Shown here: positions 39,963-52,100 of the stretch, piece after piece
Position numbering within the stretch: the first letter of the stretch is position 1
Layout of the letters: each line of letters begins with the position of its first letter
Assembly: GCA_029948255.1 (NCBI GenBank)
Contig: JALIZF010001243.1
Location: forward strand, 62,001 to 126,000
Source of the DNA: Telmatactis stephensoni
Lineage: Eukaryota > Cnidaria > Anthozoa > Actiniaria > Isophelliidae
Direction of reading: 5' to 3'
Length of the DNA stretch: 64,000 nucleotides
Made by a program: the position numbers and the translations under genes
The notes under the pieces: model-generated
Seen by the model: the letters and a program-made list of their open reading frames with translations, nothing else
What the model was told of the DNA's origin: nothing
Databases searched by the model: none

Positions 39963-42900
39963 TCACGGCCCTAACCCATCGCAACCGTACAATTCCATTC
40001 GCAATGTGCTATAACCGTAATTCTCAATTACAATCAGTCGAATATGTCTTGCCCTGATGGGTACTTCAAGCTTGTTTGTAACTATGGTGTGTTTGTCATA
40101 GTTTCCAGGAAAAACCTGGAAAGAAAGAAAGAAACCAAGTCATTTTTTGAATAAGCCCTCGGGGGAGGGGGGATTACTCGAACATTTACAATATATTCTT
40201 ATATAGAGTTACTAAGCGTACAGTAAAAACACGCATCAAATAAAAGAAACAGGATTAAGAATCGCAAGACTTAAAATTGAGCAATTAAGCAACTTATATA
40301 AATGAGGCATGTCAGCTCAAGCGGGGGCTTATCGAGGTGGATTTTGAAAAATAAAGTGATGAACATTAAAGGGGTCTTAGATAAAAAGACTCTTTTTAAG
40401 ATAACACGACTCAGCACGTATAAGACCAGAGAAGAAAACGACTTTTAGCAGTAATCAGGGCTTGATTCTTGTGCATAGAGGCCAATTCTGATATTTTCTG
40501 GTGTTCTCTTAGACGACAAGTCCAGAAGAACCATATTTGGACAATTCCCTTCAGGCCTGCGCAGTAGCGAAAAACTCAAGTTTTTTGACTGAAGTGAGGC
40601 ATGTCAGCTTAAAAGGGAGCTTATCGAGGCGGTTTTTTAGTAGGTTTTGAGAAGTGATGAACATTCCTTTTAAGATAACACAACTCATATATATATATAT
40701 ATATTAACCAGACCGTTTATATAAAACTATTTCTACCTGTTGTTGTATTTCTAACCTTGACGCAGTCTTCTTGGTACTCTAGCCATGTATTAGTATCGTT
40801 ACTGTACGCCAAGGAGTACTTGGTCACCCACTGATTACAGCAATCATATCTTCCTTGTGTTGCTACCATGGTGATGACCTTCACACTGCCAAGGTCAATT
40901 TGGATGTACTCTCCTTTATTTTTGGATCCTGCTGCCCATCCACCAATGCCTGAGGCGTCTCTCTTTCTGTTCAGCCGGCCATTCCATTGAGCATGATTAG
41001 TATTTTTGTTGGAAGATGCGTATGACGAGGCAGTAATCTTGTTATCAGGAATTCGTCCGTCTTCCATTCCAAGCGGGATCTTACAACCTGAGTAAATGTA
41101 GTATGACAATATAAAAAGAAATTTTAGCATTAGATTTGAAAGCCATTATTTGGTTTTCTATATTTAAGATTTAATTGGTTATTAATTTTGTTATTATTGT
41201 TATTGTCATTTTCTTTATTGTCATCGTAATGTTAAGGTTATCGTTATTGTTATTGTCATTGTTATTGTTATTCTAATTGTCATTGTCATTGTCATTGTCA
41301 TTGTTATTATTATTGTTATTGTCATTGTTATTGTTATTGTTGTCACCGTACTGTTAAAGTTATCGTTATTGTCATTGTCACTGTCGTTGTCATTGTCATT
41401 GTTAATGTTATTGTTGTCATTGTCATTGTTATTGTCATTGTTATTGTTATTGTTATTGTTATTGTTATTGTTATTGTTATTGTTATTGTTATTGTTATTG
41501 TTATTGTTATTGTTATTGTTATTGTTATTGTTATTGTTATTGTTATTGTTATTGTTATTGTTATTGTTATTGTTATTGTTATTGTTATCGTTATCGTTAT
41601 TGTTATCGTTATTGTCATTGTCATTGTCATCATTGTCATTGTTATTGTCATTGTCATTGTTATTGTTACTGTCATTGTCATTGTTATTGTTGTACAATCA
41701 TACTAAGAGACCATAAAATTAATAGAGCGTAACTGGTATCGATGTTTGCGCGATGTTGGCAGCGCGTAAAGGTTATTTTGGGTAACCGAAAGTTGATGCC
41801 ATATTCTGCGCGCAAACAGTGAAACTTCATTTACGTCATAAGAAAGTTCCCTTCCGATGAGACTCGCGCGGTCAGCTGATCTAACCCATTTCGTTTCTTT
41901 CTTTTTTTAAGTGGTAGCATAACTCAGGATAAATCGACGATATCAGATGCCAAAGTGTATTAAAGACGCCAAATTTTCGGAGCGAATTTTCGAGCGGTAA
42001 TAATATTTAAATGTTTGCGCGCGATGACGTCAACTTCCTGTTACTAAAAATAGCCTTAGTCGCCGCGAACATCGCGCAGACATGAATCCGTGAGTTTCAC
42101 CGTCTTATTTTCATGGTGTCCTTATTAGACAAGGCGCATTTTCGAGAAATCAGATACCTGGAGGTATTTTGGGGTAGAGGCTGGTAACATAACTATTCTA
42201 AACCGATTTTTCATGCTGAATGCGAATATGACTGTTACCAAGACGTATTCTGCAATCTTATACGTGTAAGACGTGTTCACGCTGGGGCCAACCACCCCCC
42301 CAAATGGCTCATCACAGCGTGACAAAAATATATATTTCCTTATATCTTTTGACCGAAAAGGAGTTTCTGGACTAAACTTAGTCTATTGCGAGACACTGTA
42401 CGCCGCAACATTTTGATTGACGTTTGACAGAAAATGTCGATATTATGACGTCACCAGAAATGTTGCAACTTTTTGATGATGTTACAAACAAGGATTAATC
42501 TACATTTATGTGAGCAAAATGAAAGACTAGATAACGAGGAGATGTATGCCGAAAACAGATTGTTGATAGCATAAATATGTGAGAAGTTATAATTTTTTTA
42601 ATTTTAGTTGCTTTTGATGACGTCATATCATTGAGGAATTTCAAAATTAATTATTTTTGTATATTTCTATCGTTGTATCAAGACCAAATACAATTTACAT
42701 ATGTAGTACTTGTCTAGCACGAAAAGATGTGACACACATTTGGGAACAACTTTCTCTTATTGTCTGTTTTAAACAAAAAGTTAAAATCTTGTGACGTCAT
42801 CATATGACGTCATGATGAAACTTTCCTTAATATCTCCACGAAATTCAAAATTCGGATCTCATACGATTTTAGAAAACATTTAGTATAGTATTTTAAGGCA

Positions 42901-45900
42901 AAAATAGACTGATTTAAATGATTACAGAAAAAATTTTCCCAAGAGGTTTGTTTTCCTAAATCTTCCTAAAGAAATTGTGTGAGGGGGGAGGGGTGGTTTG
43001 TCTATTATTTGATTTCTCATAACTCATCAAATATTAATTGATGCTATCGTAAAATGGTTTTCAGATTTGAACTCCTCTGGACTCCCTTTCAAACTGGTCA
43101 CTTATAAAAATTGAATTCATAATTTGAAAAATTGTCAAAAAATTGCAACATTGATAATGACGTCATAGTATCAACTTTGTGTCATCAAAATACCAAGAAA
43201 AAAATTTCCAGAATGGTTTTATTTCATTGACAAAGTTTCATCAAAATATATCTAACTGTAAGTGTTTTCATACAAAATTTCGCTTTTTGAAAATTCGTAT
43301 CTCCTTGATTTTTCAACTGATATCCTTCAAACTTCACAGTTTTACTGATTTTGATATGCTCTTGCCAGCTATGGTCATTGCTTTTAAGTTTGGGAACTTT
43401 TGGAATTTCATGAAAAAGCCGTTAATAGAAATGACTGTAGCAATTCACAAAATACGTCATTTACACGTATAAGATTGCAGAATACGTCTTGGTAACAGTC
43501 ATATTCGCGTTCAGCATGAAAAATCAGTTTAGAATAGTTATGTTACCAGCCTCTACCCCAAAATGCCTTCTGCACTTTTTGCGATCGACTTTTTCAATTT
43601 TGCGCCTTGTCTATATCATATCCGGGTTTTTTTTAATGGACTATAAACATGTAGAATTACATTTTCTTACTAGCTATGTTGATTTGCGGTAAATGACATT
43701 CCCCAGGATTCCAATCTCTTGTTTCCACAGCCGACCCGGTACAATTCCTACCGTTATTCTGTGGGGCAGGACTCGTACAATTTCGAGTTCTAGTTGGCTT
43801 ACATAAAGATGGTAGGGAACTGCTAGTCCACGAACTCCACTGTGTCCATCCGCCATCTGAAATACATCAAGAATTCCAAATAATAATCATAGAGACACAC
43901 AGGGAGTCCAATGATTTTTACATAAAAGTATCAATGGGAATCGCCAACTATTGTAACACAGGGTACCCAAACGCTTTACTTACCGTCACAGTTAAACGTG
44001 TCCCATGAAAAGTCAGGTGTGCAAAGCCTTCCAGCTGGACAAGGGTTGAATAAGCAGCGATTCTGATTAAGAAAATGGAGTCATGAAACAGTCATACCGT
44101 CTTATAATTTCAATGTTTCCTGATACACACCTTAATAGGGCAGTATTCATAGCCTTCTTTTGAGACGAAGAAATCCGGTCGAGTCGAGTGGTCAGCAGCA
44201 TTCAATTCACACGACCTGACATGCCCTCGCACTGGCCCCAAGTTGTAGGAAACACATTTGCCTTCACGAAAGCAATTGTGCTGACATTTTTGTAATGCAG
44301 CCGGTGCCACTAGGCTGAAATTGCTTATCACGTGTCCTGTCAAGGTTTTGTTTTCCACGCAGTCGAGATATTGAAGATCTCTACAACCATCTTCTCCTGT
44401 TTGGAGAAAGAGGATTTACAGTACTGAGTCTGAACAAGAATCTTATTTGGATTTAAAATTAAACAACGTAAAATTTATATCTATATATATAAAAGTGATT
44501 ATGAAATCTATGACTGAAATTCTGGTCTCTATTTGATTTGGTATGGTACCGCAATAAAAAAATTCGATGCACCCGAAAGACAGATAGCAATGATATTTAT
44601 AGTGACAATATTTATTTACTTATAAAGCCGATATCAATATAATACTTCCATCCGCGCACAAAACTTGAAATTTAGCACCATAATCACGTGATTTGGAATG
44701 CAATTTGGAATAAATGAGCACGAGTACATTTTTCAATGGTCAAAAAATTGCACGAGCCCATTAGGCGAGTGCAATTCGTAAGTATTGAAAAATTTACGAG
44801 TGGTTATTTATTCCAAATTGTACGATAAAACAATGTGATTCAGCAGATTCAGACAGATTCAGCAAAAATAACGGGCATTTCTTCACCAAGGCATTTTATT
44901 TTGAAATTTTGAAGTACATATCTTCAAATTTTTAGTGCAAAACGTAAAATTAAATTTAATTGGCTAGTTGCAAAAATTTAAAATAAATTGGGCTGCTCTC
45001 AGCCAATCAGAATGCAGAACTTTTTGTATGTATGACAATGAGTCAATAAAGTCTGCGACTTTAATTTTATAGTACATTGAAGGAAGTTTTTCATTACTGA
45101 AATTGAATAAGCAATAGTCCAGTTCCAAGATATGCTTCACCTGCCACATACAAATGATTTACGAGGCTACGTGCTAAAACTTTTGTCTTGTTACGAATGA
45201 CTGAGCTTTATGCACGTAGCCTCGTCTTGATACTTTTGTATGTGGCAAGTGAAGTGTATCTCGGAAGTCGGCTATTTGCTATACTGTCTTAACGAGTGGT
45301 CGGCAGATTTGACCCCCGGGGGGGGGACTCCTATATATAAGAGGACGGGGATGCTCGTCGGAAATTTTGAAAATGACCCCTAAAAGGTACCTGAGTGGGA
45401 GTGGCAACAAATCATTTCTACCCCTAAAAGGTACCAATTCAAAACAATAATAAAGAATTAAAGTAATGAAACACTTTGTTATCGATGTGCTTTGAAGATT
45501 CAATTCAGATCATCGAAATCATCCCTTTCATGCGCATTTTAGGTAGTTTATTTACCCCAAAACAGTCCCTAAAAGGTACCAGCTATGTCTCTGGTAGTCC
45601 ACTTAAGTCTGAGACACCCTAAAAGGTACCAAATTGCAGATTTTGACCCCTAAAAGGTACGACGAGCATCCCCGTCCATTTACGATCGGAGTCCCCCCCC
45701 GGGATTTGACCAACGGAGAATTTAAAATATACATCTCTGTGTTTTATTTCAAAGAGTATAATGATGCATAAGTGAATAATGTATTACTTTTCTAGGTAAG
45801 TTATAGTGCTGCTTATTACAACAAAATGATTCAAAACTATTTCATTCGTGCATGAGTTTTCAATCAAAAATTCATGTGTTTCATTAGCGGTATTCTCAAT

Positions 45901-45968
45901 AAAAAAGGGAAGAATTTTGGTTTGTACATAGTTGTTTTAAAATTCTTTCTTTCTTTCCTTCTTTCTTA

Positions 45969-46026
<58 letters not shown>

Positions 46027-47212
46027 TTCTTTCTTATTCTCTTTTCGGAAAATATCACGACGGAATGCAGGCTACTAAGGTATTTTTAATTGTTTCCATA
46101 ACAAAGAGTAAAGCTAACATTGAAGTACGACTTTTCTAGTGTTTAGCCAAACTACTACTAATTGTTTTTCTCGAGAAATTGGGAAACAGGTGGCCCTTAG
46201 TAATTGTTAGGTCAGTGCCAACTAACTATACATACATTTTCAACGATTGTTATTGATTCAACTCATTTAATTTTGTTAGGAACTCGGTCGTTATAGTTGT
46301 AACTTTGAAGTCAGGTGCCGTTATGAGATAATCTAATATACCGCTTAGCTAGCTTGTTAACAGCCATTCGTTAAAATTTTCTCAATAATCTCCATTTAGA
46401 CAATCCAAATGACAGTTAAATTGTAAATGGTATTAACCTGCACACTTTTCTTAAGCCCTCTGGTGTTCCCCTTAAAAACGTCAACTGCAACTGCAATTTC
46501 AGGTCATTTCTTCAAGAAATTTGGTTTGAAAAAATGCTTTGCTTTCAGTGGAAATCTCTAGCTATTAGAAAACGATATGCGAATCTTTGTTTACAATTTT
46601 TAATTTGTTCATAAGCATAGGCATTTCTCTTTTCAACCAAATAAAAACCAAATCAACTCTGAATATTGAAAGAATATGGAACAATTAAGTCTCCTTGGAA
46701 ATTTGAGTTTGACTCATGGCATAGTTTTAATTTTGCGTGATGCAGTTTTAAAAACTCTAAATTTAACAGCCGGAGGTTATAGACTAGCTCAACAGCGCTT
46801 TTCCCAGGCAGAAATTCGAAAGCAAATTAGAAGCTGATATCAGGCTCATAATATTCAAAGTTTATAAAGATTTTGTCTCTTATATAAACTTTGAATTGAA
46901 CTTATCTTTATAAACTTTGAATTTTATGGATCCTGATTGCAATTTCAAAATCTTTACAATCTCTCATAATATTGCAAAGAAGAGCTAAAAATTTCGTAGA
47001 TTACTTGTTATATTAAAAAGTTCTTAAAAGTTTTGGACTCAGTTTGTAACTTTATCGATTTTTAACTGAATTCTAATGAAGCAAATTGTAAACATGGACG
47101 TCAGTAAAGATCCTCCTTTACCAAAGCCCCGCAACAACGTACCTTTAACATGGAGAACAAAGTTCTCGACCACAACGAGAACGACAAAAACTATCATCGC
47201 GATTCCTTCCAT
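39963..47212 (-). CDS. secreted PAN-EGF-TSP1-F5/8C protein, array copy A
   Basis: Six exons on the minus strand: signal 47143-47212, PAN/Apple 43984 upstream block at 44131-44396, EGF-like 43984-44062, TSP1 43671-43856, F5/8C part 1 40756-41087, F5/8C part 2 39963-40115 with TGA. The total of 1086 nt gives 361 residues, all phases consistent. The signal peptide is MEGIAMIVFVVLVVVENFVL. The PAN exon has GCRDLQYLDC, CFREGKCVSYNLGPVRGHVR and CPIK; the EGF-like exon NRCLFNPCPAGRLC; the TSP1 exon DGGWTQWSSW and CTSPAPQNNGRNC; the discoidin exons MEDGRIPDNKITASSY, YIQIDLGSVKVITMVATQGR and LYGC. PAN, TSP1 and discoidin domains bind carbohydrate, matrix or membrane ligands, so an extracellular adhesion or recognition role is inferred. 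Copy A has the longest introns, inflated by repeats and a 1.5-kb element, and a diverged TSP1 (WTSSSLPSLC replacing the WRTECFQ region of B). Confidence 0.85.
41222..41695. repeat. (ATTGTT)n hexanucleotide repeat
   Basis: Long (attgtt) arrays, perfect at about 41431-41590, with flanking attgtc/atcgtt variants. Poly-Asn and Ile-Thr frames are artefacts. In an intron of copy A. Confidence 0.95.
41722..42105. mobile_element. second, diverged copy of the 15412-type MITE
   Basis: It shares 'gagcgtaactggtatcgatg', 'gcgaattttcgagcggtaat', 'gcgcgcgatgacgtcaactt' plus 'cctgttactaaaaatagcct' and 'catcgcgcagacat' with 15412-15797. Right end is gagtttcaccgtctta. Confidence 0.75.
42127..43611. mobile_element. 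1.5-kb non-autonomous transposon, ~145 bp inverted repeats, TA target site
   Basis: The left arm (gacaaggcgcattttcgaga ... gtaacagtcatattcgc-type block ending near 42290) and right arm 43461-43611 (ending ttttgcgccttgtc) are inverted copies, flanked by TA at 42125-42126 and 43612-43613. The interior is AT-rich with many tgacgtcat motifs and no transposase frame. It lies in the intron between the TSP1 and F5/8C exons of copy A and is absent at that place in copies B and C. Confidence 0.85.
44131..44396 (-). CDS. copy A PAN/Apple exon
   Basis: 88 codons, phase 1 in (aacag|gagaag on the minus strand), phase 0 out (attaag|gtgtgt). Six or more conserved cysteines and the core KCQHNCFREGKCVSYNLG. 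One codon longer than in copies B and C, with VAPAALQ in place of VTPALE. Confidence 0.85.
44702..44820. repeat. inverted-repeat element in copy A intron 1
   Basis: caatttggaataaatgagca on the left pairs with 'ggttatttattccaaattg' on the right, with 'attttcaat'/'attgaaaaat' inside. Confidence 0.8.
45122..45262. repeat. inverted-repeat element in copy A intron 1
   Basis: ccaagatatgcttcacctgc/cacatacaaa pairs with tttgtatgtggcaagtgaag/tgtatctcgg; inner pair cgaggctacgtgc / gcacgtagcctcg. Confidence 0.85.
45311..45707. mobile_element. ~400-bp inverted-repeat element with CCCCTAAAAGGTACC motifs
   Basis: Its ends carry ccccgggggggggactcc and 'gaggacggggatgctcgtcg', mirrored by 'cgacgagcatccccgtccat' and ggagtccccccccggg. 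The interior contains five or six spaced copies of ccctaaaaggtacc, which are themselves near-palindromic. Confidence 0.85.
45940..46033. repeat. (CT)n dinucleotide microsatellite
   Basis: About 50 bases of perfect ct within a ctttctttc tract, in intron 1 of copy A. Confidence 0.95.
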
Positions 47213-47289
47213 TCTTTGATACCTTCTTCAGTGATAATTGACGCGCTCTAAAATACTATTTTTGTTATCCACGGACCTGCTCGAGTTTC

Positions 47290-47315
47290 TGACTTGAGTC
47301 AGGCCCTTGCTGCGG
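47290..47315 (-). promoter_or_regulatory. conserved upstream core, copy A
   Basis: gagtcaggcccttgctgcgg about 80-100 bp upstream of the ATG is the only upstream block copy A still shares with B, C and D (minus-strand core AGCAAGGG). Confidence 0.4.
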
Positions 47316-47459
47316 ATAATGAATGGCACAATGAATACAACCCCTACATCCACGTTGTCAGGGATACTGATCAATGCTTAATGTATAATTGTATTTGTAA
47401 AACCTAGGGAAACCAGCTGCATGGAATACAAAAAGTTACATCACTTCCTGCTGTCGATC

Positions 47460-47555
47460 TGACCATAAAGCGGGAATACCCAAATCCGGTACGGGGAATG
47501 TGGAACGGGACGCGGGACCGGGACGCGGGACCGGGACACGGGACCTGGACGCCAT
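47460..47555. repeat. (GGGACGCGGGACC)n short repeat
   Basis: Three to four imperfect gggacgcgggaccgggac units upstream of copy A. Confidence 0.8.
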
Positions 47556-48414
47556 ATTTTTCGATTAGAAAAACCTCTGTCTTCAACAAAATGTATTACT
47601 TTTTAGTGCCTTCCATTCGTTATAGAAGATAGCACGTTAACTTTATCAATGCTATTTCTGAGTTTTGCATTACCTTTTCTGCCTTCTTTGACATATGAGG
47701 CAACGCATCTTTAATTGTCCCCACGTCCCTGTTCTGGTTTTAGGTATTCCCCCATAAAGCCTTACCTACACGAGCGAGTTTCCCTTAAGTTTTTTCGACA
47801 ATTTTTTTGTTGTTCATAGTGTGACCGATCAACAAATTTTCTTTGGCATGTTGTTCTTGTCAAGAAAATTTATTGAACCTGTTGAGTTTCCTCGTTGTCC
47901 GTCAAGTAGACTTCACCATGACAAGAAAAAAAATGACACGCTAGCTTTCCAGATCTTTTCAACAAGGTAGCTTAATGACAAGGAATAAAAAAAGACAATT
48001 ATTCGTGGTCTGTACGAAAGGTTTGCTTGTCAAGTAAAACTTGCTTGCGTAAATTTGGCCTAACGTTTATATTAGTGACGTTTAATTCAGAAGATTATTT
48101 GTTTTTAGAACCAAACATTGATAGTTTTATAGACATTTTGGAACACTCTTATTATCCAGCTACATAATTGCAACAATTATCATATGACCGTATTTTCCCC
48201 CGTGCGCGCGCTCTTAAGAAAACCTTCGAAAGAAGTGACGTGTGCAGGTCCGGACGGCTTTTCGATTGTAGTCCGGAAAAAAACATATCCGGAACGCGGA
48301 CCCGAGCGCGCATCAAAAATATCTATAAAATGGTGATAAAAACCAGTCATATGATAAAATACCTAATGAAAATATTTGGCTCCTGGTCGATTTGCGCTCG
48401 GTCCGCACGGCATA

Positions 48415-48670
48415 AAAAAGGTAAAGGTAAAGGACCTTGTTTAACGTCGGTAGTTCCTTTAGCCGAGCTAATCTTCCAGGAAACCGACGGTGCGCTCATT
48501 TTACCCCCCCTCTCTCCATCAGTGCTCCGTTTTAAGGGTATTTAAAGCTACTTAAAGCTACACGGAAAGGAAAGAAGTCGAAACAAGGATGTGAAGTCAC
48601 TGGGAATCGAACTCGGGACCTCTCGCACCGAAGGCCGCGCACTAACCAACTGTGCCATCCTTGCTCCTAT
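48415..48670 (-). mobile_element. tRNA-derived SINE, second family
   Basis: On the minus strand, an A box (tggcacagttgg) and B box (gagttcgattcc) lie at about 48606-48655 in a tRNA-like head. A body runs to a (aaaggt)n-type tail at 48415-48430. It ends in simple repeat, as SINEs do. It is not a functional tRNA because acceptor stem pairing fails. Confidence 0.55.
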
Positions 48671-49100
48671 AACCTCGAGCTAAATGTTTTCTTGTCCGAA
48701 CCTCCCACTCAGTCAATATAATAAGTACATAGTATATTTTCTTGTGATGACAGTTGGTGATAACATGTAGGCTAAACTAAGCTTTACATTCCTTCTACAT
48801 TTGACTACAAAGAATATTAATGAAACATTTCCCACTAAATAAAACACGAGAATTAAGTTGACCTCGTAAGCACCTGAAGTGCATTTAGCTATATGTATTT
48901 AAATGAGAAAAACTCAAAAGTGCTAAGTGATAGTGAAACTGCCCTGTTTGGAGACTGTGAGCAGACACACTTTCAAAGACAAGGTTAACCTTGTTTTTGA
49001 AATTGTTAGCCGAACAGGAATTTGACGAGTCTAGCTTTACTGCATTTGATGGAAAAGTGGCTGGTCTGCTCGCAATCTAGAAATTGAAATGATTACGGAC

Positions 49101-52100
49101 CTAGCCTAATTCATTGCAACCATATAGTTCCATTCGCATCGTCGCCCAACCGGACTTTTCAAATACAATCAGTCGAATATGTCTTGCTCTGATGGGTACT
49201 TCAAGCTTGTTTGTGACAATGGTGTTTCTGTCATAGTTTCCAGGGAAAACCTAAAAAAGAGGCAAACATATTAGTGACTGAAATTCGGTCTGATAACAAA
49301 CGCGCGCAATACCTTGATCCAAGAGAAAATGAGCATAAAGAGAAAATGAGTATATACTAGTAAAACAAACTGATAAAAATGATAACGTAACTGACTTGTC
49401 AACCAGGTGCGACTAGATCAGTTCAAAAACGTTGTTGTCTGGTATTTTAGACATTGCTCGCATTTGAGCTGTTTTTAGAACTTGGTTCCAAGTAATTCTG
49501 CTTTTGCTGGTAGCGAATACATAGAGAGCGGTTTTCGTATGAGTGGGACGCACCGTGCGTGACCGTGACAGTGCCGTAGTATTTATAAAAACGTTCGAAA
49601 TTCCTGCTGTAACCGTATCGTGCAGTTACCGTGCCGTTTAAAACTCTCCGCACGCTTGCGGCGCAGAAAGCAGTTCTAAAACTAGCCTTAAAGCGGGACA
49701 TTGTCACATCACGTGACAAGCGCGCGTTACCCAGTCTCCTGATTATACTCTTTTGAACTATATACAGTATTTCTAACCCTGACGCAGTCTCCTTGGTACT
49801 CTAGCCATGTATTAGTATCGTTACTGTACGCTAAAGAGTATTTGGTCACCCATTGATCACAGCAATCATATCTTCCTTGTGTTGCTACCATGGTGATGAC
49901 CTTAACACTGCCAAGGTCAATTTGGATGTACTCTCCTTTATTTTTGGATCCTGCTGCCCATCCACCAATGCCTGAGGCGTCGTTCTTTCTGTTCAGCCGG
50001 CCATGCCATTGAGCATGCTTAGTATTTTTGTTGGAGAATGCGTATGACGAGGCAGTAATCTTGTTATCAGGAATTCGTCCGTCTTCCATTCCCAGTGGGC
50101 TCTCACAACCTGAATGAGAATAAAGCTGACAATTAAGCTCTGTACAGAGATAGTGAATTTTACAAAGTGAAGTGTACAAACGGCTGAGGACAGATAGCTA
50201 AAGTTTGCTTATATGTTTGACGGTTACTGTTTGCCATAAACGTCAATCTTAAGGTCTCTGCATGATGGATCGAAAAAAAAATCAGGGGCACAAACTTTTG
50301 GGACACCCTGTACATTCCCTTACCGGTTGTGTTGACTTGAGGTACATAACATTCCATTGTTGCAGTGTCTACAGCTGGGCCAGGGCAATTAGCACCATTT
50401 TTTTGTGGAGCAGGACTCGTACAAGTTCTTGTTCTATTTGGTTTGCAAGTATGCACCGGCTGAAAGCACTCAGTTCGCCACGAACTCCATTGAGTCCAAC
50501 CTCCATCTACACATATCAAACAGTTGGTGTCGTTCGCGCGGGCTTCCTGTGTTTCTACTATTGGGCTTCCTGTTTATCGAAATGCGTGGTTTCTAAGCCA
50601 TTTTCAAGATGGAGGACAATGTGATGTGTTTCATCGCTTCAATAGCTGCACCTTTTGGTCAAATTTTCGACCATTTAAGATTCCAAATGGCAGAAAAAAT
50701 CAACAAAAATGGATCTACGTGACTTCCAAATAAGGTAATGCCAGCCCAAATATGGAATAGAGTTGATAGCCCGTGCGAACGACACCGCTTTTTATTGGAA
50801 ATTGTCTTGATATGGTAAGACCAACAAATACTGATTGATTGATTTATTTATGTTATTTATGTATTTATTTAATGTCTATAATTAATAATTCAGAGGAATA
50901 GTTTCTCGTCTATCGGGCGTATAAAACATCGGCATTGTCAGTCTTAATTACGGAAAGACAGGAAACCCAAATGTTTAACTCACCATCACAGTTGAACGTG
51001 TCCCATGAAAAGTCAGGTGTGCAAAGTCTTCCAACTGGACAAGGGTTGGATAAACAATGATTCTGTTGAAAATAAAAGTTAATTAACTAACCTAATATGT
51101 ACCATAAAACACCGTGGTCAAATCATGAGTCGAGCAGGTCTAGGTATGGCGCCGAAAACTGATCTTAAAAATTGTAAACCCTTTAGTGAAAAATCCCAAA
51201 GCCGAGAAATTAAGTTACTTTAAGGCTAAAGCTCAACATAAAACTAAAGGCTAAAGCTACTAAAGATAATTATAGTATTAAAGATACTTAATTTTCTTTC
51301 TCAGTTCTGTCGACTGTGAAGTTATCTTTTTATCTTGTTCTATAAAAAAGGTATTGAAGACTGAAGGAGTTGGCCAATTTTATAGAACTTATTGAAAGAA
51401 AAAAGGCCAAAAATAAGCTAGGATTTCGCGATGAGCTTCCTGTGGTCAAGACGCGGGCGCGCGAAAACCCACGAAAGCGCGCGCATGCGCAAACGCTTGA
51501 CTCCAGTCTTCTAAGTCGGACCAAAATATATAAGATGATGTGATTGCTAATGTCAAAGTTTGTAGTTGGCGCTCAGTTGTTTTCTGATACACACCTTAAT
51601 AGGACAGTATTCATAGCCTTCTTTTGAGACGAAGAAACCCGGTCGAGTCGAGTGGTCAGCAGCATTCAATTCACACGACCTGACATGCCCTCGCACTGGC
51701 CCCAAGTTGTAGGAAACACATTTGCCTTCAAGAAAGCATTTTAGCTTACATTTTTCTAATGCAGGTGTCACTAGGCTGAAATTGCTTAGTACGTGTCCCG
51801 TCAAGGTTTTGTTTTCCACGCAGTTGAGATATTGAAGATCTCTACAACCATCTTCTCCTGTTTGGAGAAAAAAATTGCAGTAGACAAAAATTGAAAAAGA
51901 TGTTTAATAAGAAATTTAGCTTTGATGGATCCTGTATCATTACTTAAAGGATTTTATTTAATGAATGATTTGCTCCATCCGGATCAATACATTATTTTAA
52001 AAAACATCTAGGGAGGTGAAAAATGAACTCATTTTCAAATCAAGATAATTGTTTTGATTGGTTTGAAAGGAGTCTAGCGAGTGAAATAGTTTGGGTAGCC

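Noticed and set aside
41221..41716. Poly-Asn, Ile-Thr and Leu-Ser frames
   Set aside because: Pure translation of the (ATTGTT)n repeat.
48599..48665. Functional tRNA gene on the minus strand
   Set aside because: A and B boxes are good but the acceptor stem does not pair and the sequence continues into a SINE body.
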